24,866 bases of DNA. Source: DASUTB01 sp036374835 (GTDB lineage Bacteria; Actinomycetota; Actinomycetes; Jiangellales; Jiangellaceae). Below the pieces are notes generated by a model. That model searched no databases. It was not told the origin of the DNA and worked only from the letters and a program-made list of their open reading frames with translations. The position numbers and the translations under genes were made by a program. Below, piece after piece: positions 22,380 through 24,866 of this stretch; the first letter of the stretch is position 1, and each line of letters begins with the position of its first letter. The stretch is taken from positions 1 to 24,866 of the forward strand of contig DASUTB010000105.1 in assembly GCA_036374835.1 (NCBI GenBank). Direction: 5' to 3'.

Positions 22380-23711
22380 ATGAGCTCCGAAGCGCTGCAT
22401 GCCGTCGAGATCGCGCTTCGTACCCGCTGGCCCGAGTCGAAGATCGAGCCGTCACTCGATCGCATCATCGACGTCATGGACCTGCTCGGAAACCCGCAGC
22501 AGGCATACCCCGTGATCCACATCGCGGGGACGAACGGCAAGACCTCTACCGCGCGCATGGTGGACGCGCTGCTGCGCGGGCTCGGCCTGCGCACCGGCCG
22601 CTACACGAGCCCGCATCTGGAGTCGGTGACCGAGCGGATCAACCTGGACGGCGAGCCGGTCAGCAATGAGCGGTTCGCCGAAATCTATGCCGAAGTCGCG
22701 CCGTTCCTGGAGATGACGGACCGGCGCCACGATGTCCGGCTCTCGTACTTCGAGGCGCTGACCGCGATGGCGTTCGCCGCGTTCGCCGATGCGCCGGTGG
22801 ACGTCGCGGTCGTGGAGGTCGGCATGGGCGGGTCGTGGGACGCGACGAACGTCGTGACCGCGCCGGTGGCCGTCATCACGCCGATCTCGCTGGACCATTC
22901 CGAGTACCTCGGTAACGACCTGCACGACATCGCGCTGGAGAAGGCCGGCATCATCAAGGCCGGTGCGACGGTGATCTCCGGTGTGCAACTCGACGAACCG
23001 GCCGAGGTGGTGGCCGACCGAGCGGTGGAACTCGGCGCGAGCCTGCACCGCGAGGGCGTGGACTTCTCGGTGCGCGGCCGCGACGTCGCGGTTGGCGGCC
23101 AGCTGCTGACGATTCACGGCCTCGCCGGGGAGTACGACGATGTCTTCCTGCCGCTGCACGGTGCCCATCAGGCGAGCAATGCCGCGTGCGCCGTGGCCGC
23201 GGTCGAGGCGTTCGTCGGCGCGGCGGGCCAGGCGCTCGAACCGGACGTCGTTCGCGAATCACTCGGCCGGACCCAATCGCCGGGCCGGCTCGAGGTGCTG
23301 CGGCGAGGGCCGTCCGTCATCGTGGACGCGGCGCACAACCCGGCGGGCATGCGGGTGGTCGCCGAGGCGGTGCAGGAGGAGTTCTCCTTTACCCGGTTGG
23401 TGGCCGTCGTCGCCGTGCTGGGTGACAAGGACGTGCGCGGGATCCTGGACGAGCTGGAACCGATCGTATCGTCCGTCGTCGTGACGTCAAACAGCTCGCC
23501 GCGCGCCCTGCCCCTTGACGAACTCGCCGAGGTGGCAGCGTCGGTGTTCGGCGAGGAGCGCGTGGTCCCGGTGGCGGCGCTGCCGGATGCGATCGACCGC
23601 GCCGTCGCACTGGTCGAGGACGATGCCATGTTCGGCGGCGCCGGAGTATTGATCACTGGCTCGGTCGTGACGGCCGGCGATGCGCGTCACCTGCTCGGCG
23701 GGACGCGATGA
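22380..23711 (+). CDS. folC: Bifunctional dihydrofolate/folylpolyglutamate synthase
   Basis: A 443-residue Mur-ligase-like enzyme that adds glutamate to dihydropteroate and folates. The ATP loop is GTNGKT at 50-55 in VIHIAGTNGKTSTARM. YTSPHLESVTERINLDGEPV is the folate-loop region, and VEVGMGGSWDATNVV and ISLDHSEYLGNDLHDIALEKAGIIKAG carry the metal- and ATP-binding central motifs. SPGRLEVLRRGPSVIVDAAHNPAG is the C-terminal domain motif with the conserved DAAHNP. ATG at 22380 has AGGGGAAG upstream. It follows valS across an 84-bp spacer with a palindromic repeat. Its stop overlaps a 14-codon open frame that leads to the DUF4233 gene, so the two are probably coupled. Confidence 0.96.
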   Translation: MSSEALHAVEIALRTRWPESKIEPSLDRIIDVMDLLGNPQQAYPVIHIAGTNGKTSTARMVDALLRGLGLRTGRYTSPHLESVTERINLDGEPVSNERFAEIYAEVAPFLEMTDRRHDVRLSYFEALTAMAFAAFADAPVDVAVVEVGMGGSWDATNVVTAPVAVITPISLDHSEYLGNDLHDIALEKAGIIKAGATVISGVQLDEPAEVVADRAVELGASLHREGVDFSVRGRDVAVGGQLLTIHGLAGEYDDVFLPLHGAHQASNAACAVAAVEAFVGAAGQALEPDVVRESLGRTQSPGRLEVLRRGPSVIVDAAHNPAGMRVVAEAVQEEFSFTRLVAVVAVLGDKDVRGILDELEPIVSSVVVTSNSSPRALPLDELAEVAASVFGEERVVPVAALPDAIDRAVALVEDDAMFGGAGVLITGSVVTAGDARHLLGGTR

Positions 23712-23752
23712 TGGACCGCCACTTCGATCGCGATTTCCGGAAGGAGCGATAG
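23708..23752 (+). other. 14-codon open frame bridging folC and the DUF4233 gene
   Basis: An ATG overlapping the folC stop (ATGA) opens a frame MMDRHFDRDFRKER and stops at 23750-23752, 3 nt before the next ATG at 23756. It covers the AAGGAG ribosome site (23741-23746) of the DUF4233 gene. It may keep ribosomes moving from folC to the next gene, or be chance. No independent function is claimed. Confidence 0.3.
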
Positions 23753-23755
23753 GCG

Positions 23756-24076
23756 ATGGCGCGTGTCGCTGCGGCCCTGTTGACGCTTGAAGCCCTCGTC
23801 TTCGTGCTCGCCATTCCGGTCATGATCTCGGTGGCGGACCTGCGGCCGGCAGTGGCCGTCCCGCTCGGGCTCGGCGCGGTGGCAGCCGCCCTCGTGGCCG
23901 CGGGCTTGTGCCGGCGCGGTCGCATAGGGTATATCGCCGGATCGGTGGTCCAGGTGCTGGCCGTCGCCGGCGGGTTCATCGTGCCGGCGATATTCGCCAT
24001 CGGCGGCATCTTCGCCGTGCTGTGGATCGTGCTGATGCGTATCGGCCCTGGCGTCGATGCCGCCAGCGCCGACTGA
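23756..24076 (+). CDS. DUF4233 membrane protein
   Basis: A 106-residue protein made almost wholly of four hydrophobic segments (about 5-26, 32-50, 58-76 and 78-95), with RVAAALLTLEALVFVLAIPVM, CRRGRIGYIAGSVVQVLAVAGGFIVPAIFAIGGIFAVLWIVLMRIG pattern positions matching the DUF4233 family. This family is regularly found right after folC in actinobacteria and is coded together with it. It has no known activity. ATG at 23756 has AAGGAG at 23741-23746. Close linkage to folC (44 bp) suggests one transcript. Confidence 0.88.
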   Translation: MARVAAALLTLEALVFVLAIPVMISVADLRPAVAVPLGLGAVAAALVAAGLCRRGRIGYIAGSVVQVLAVAGGFIVPAIFAIGGIFAVLWIVLMRIGPGVDAASAD

Positions 24077-24152
24077 ACCGTCGCGGCGTGGGCGGCGCGC
24101 CCCTCCGATAGCATTGGTTGGCCGCCAGACCGTATTCAAAAGGGAGTCTCAC

Positions 24153-24563
24153 GTGTCCGAGCGCACGCTTGTCCTGATCAAGCCCGATGCCGTCCGCCGC
24201 GGCCTGATCGGGGAGATCCTCGGGCGCATCGAGCGCCGTGGATTCCGAATCGTCGCGATGGATCATCGGGTCATCGACGCATCGCTGTCGGACGCGCACT
24301 ACGCCGAGCACGTCGACAAGCCGTTCTACCCGGGGCTCAAGGAATTCATCACCGGCGGCCCGCTCGTGGCATTGGTGCTGGAGGGGGATTCGGCGATCGA
24401 TGTCGTCCGCACGATGATCGGTACGACGGACGGTCGTAAGGCCGCGCCGGGCACGATCCGTGGCGACTTCGCGCTGTCCACGTCGGAGAACCTCGTCCAC
24501 GCGTCCGATTCGGCCGCCTCGGCCAAGCGCGAGATCGACCTCTGGTTCCCCGATCTGACCTGA
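24153..24563 (+). CDS. ndk: Nucleoside diphosphate kinase
   Basis: A 136-residue enzyme, the usual bacterial length, which passes the gamma phosphate of ATP to other nucleoside diphosphates by a phospho-histidine. The sequence opens ERTLVLIKPDAVRRGLIGEIL. The catalytic histidine is His116 in NLVHASDS; the common form is N-x-x-H-G-S-D, so Ala replaces the usual Gly after the histidine. PGTIRGDFAL is the conserved nucleotide-loop motif. GTG at 24153 has AAGGGAG at 24139-24145. A TAGCAT hexamer at 24109-24114 may be its -10. The stop codon overlaps the end of a repeat element. Position after folC and DUF4233 is the standard actinobacterial order. Confidence 0.96.
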   Translation: MSERTLVLIKPDAVRRGLIGEILGRIERRGFRIVAMDHRVIDASLSDAHYAEHVDKPFYPGLKEFITGGPLVALVLEGDSAIDVVRTMIGTTDGRKAAPGTIRGDFALSTSENLVHASDSAASAKREIDLWFPDLT

Positions 24564-24644
24564 ACTTTGCGCGGTGTTCCCGTACTTTGCGGGGTCTGCA
24601 GGCGTGGTTTGGCTGGGAAAAGGGCGCTTAACGTGATCATTCGG
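24562..24644 (-). repeat. About 80-bp intergenic repeat, copy C, inverted (after ndk)
   Basis: Read on the minus strand it starts CCGAATGATCACGTTAAGCG, matching the first 20 bases of 14842-14924 at 19 positions, and carries CCCCGCAAAG and CCGCGCAAAG at the same spacing as that copy. On the plus strand these appear as two CTTTGCGSGG words 19-20 bp apart. The end of the element overlaps the ndk stop codon (24561-24563). Confidence 0.7.
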
Positions 24645-24756
24645 AGGGCGGCCGCCGGCAATGTGGGGCAGGGTCTATGACGATCCGTTCGGGCCGGATA
24701 TCCTCCTCTAAGACGATCAACGGGGAGCCATCCAGACATCCGGGTGCAGGGAGCAC

Positions 24757-24866
24757 ATGGCCACGACGACCAACATCAATACGGGCGAGGAAGCGTCGGA
24801 GCGGCAACGTGCGAGGGCCGATCGTGGGCTGCGTAGTTCGGCGAGTGTGCAGTCCGACCGGCTCCC
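24757..24866 (+). CDS. Start of a gene cut by the window end (probably rne)
   Basis: ATG at 24757 with CAGGGAG just upstream opens a frame that stays open to the end of the window (36 codons plus two bases), starting MATTTNINTGEEASERQRAR. The peptide is hydrophilic and low in complexity, with no recognisable domain yet. In mycobacteria and relatives the gene after ndk is rne (Rne/Rng family ribonuclease), whose actinobacterial forms have long disordered N-termini, so that identity is likely from position only. The stretch 24645-24756 must hold its promoter, but no clear element was recognised. Confidence 0.5.
   Translation, partial: MATTTNINTGEEASERQRARADRGLRSSASVQSDRL

Overview
The window is high-GC DNA from an actinobacterium (class Actinomycetes). 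GTG starts are frequent and nearly all sequence is coding. The gene order tig-clpP1-clpP2-clpX ... valS-folC-DUF4233 gene-ndk-(probable rne) is the order known from mycobacteria and relatives. The genus cannot be fixed from the sequence alone. All positions and motif comparisons were made by eye, and family names rest on recognised motifs rather than a database search.

Left part (1-7.6 kb) is a lipid-related accessory block. It holds an SCP2 sterol-carrier protein (-), a divergent TetR regulator (+), a short DUF559/Vsr-like nuclease-fold remnant, a MaoC-type dehydratase (-) divergent from a long-chain acyl-CoA ligase (+), the two-gene DUF6230-DUF6114 envelope operon (-), and an F420/FMN split-barrel oxidoreductase (+). 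A 14-bp palindrome of form TTAC-N6-GTAA occurs in all three control regions of the lipid and envelope genes: 545-558 with 561-574, 2802-2815, and 7003-7016. This suggests one local TetR regulon joining sterol or fatty-acid activation to the DUF6230/DUF6114 membrane system. The DUF6114 protein is unusual because it carries an extra membrane segment, a Pro/Asp/Thr linker and a C-terminal extracytoplasmic module.

Middle part (7.6-13.5 kb) is housekeeping. It has tRNA-Gly(UCC) (-), tRNA-Pro(UGG) (+), trigger factor, the clpP1-clpP2 operon, a PcaD-like enol-lactone hydrolase (-) and clpX. Together tig, clpP1, clpP2 and clpX form the folding and ClpXP proteolysis module.

Right part (13.5-24.9 kb) begins with a group of genes between clpX and valS: a SOS-controlled dinB (-), a VOC protein, a DrrAB-type ABC exporter behind a SoxR/MerR-like promoter, guaB1 and an ASCH-domain protein. 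Then follow valS, folC, a DUF4233 membrane protein, ndk and the start of a gene that by position should be rne.

The intergenic spaces are rich in repeats. Three families are visible: a 50-bp palindromic element flanking the nuclease remnant, an ACCTGATCG-based palindromic element after clpP2 and after valS, and an element of about 80 bp on both sides of dinB and again after ndk. Copies of all three families sit on or within a few bases of stop codons.
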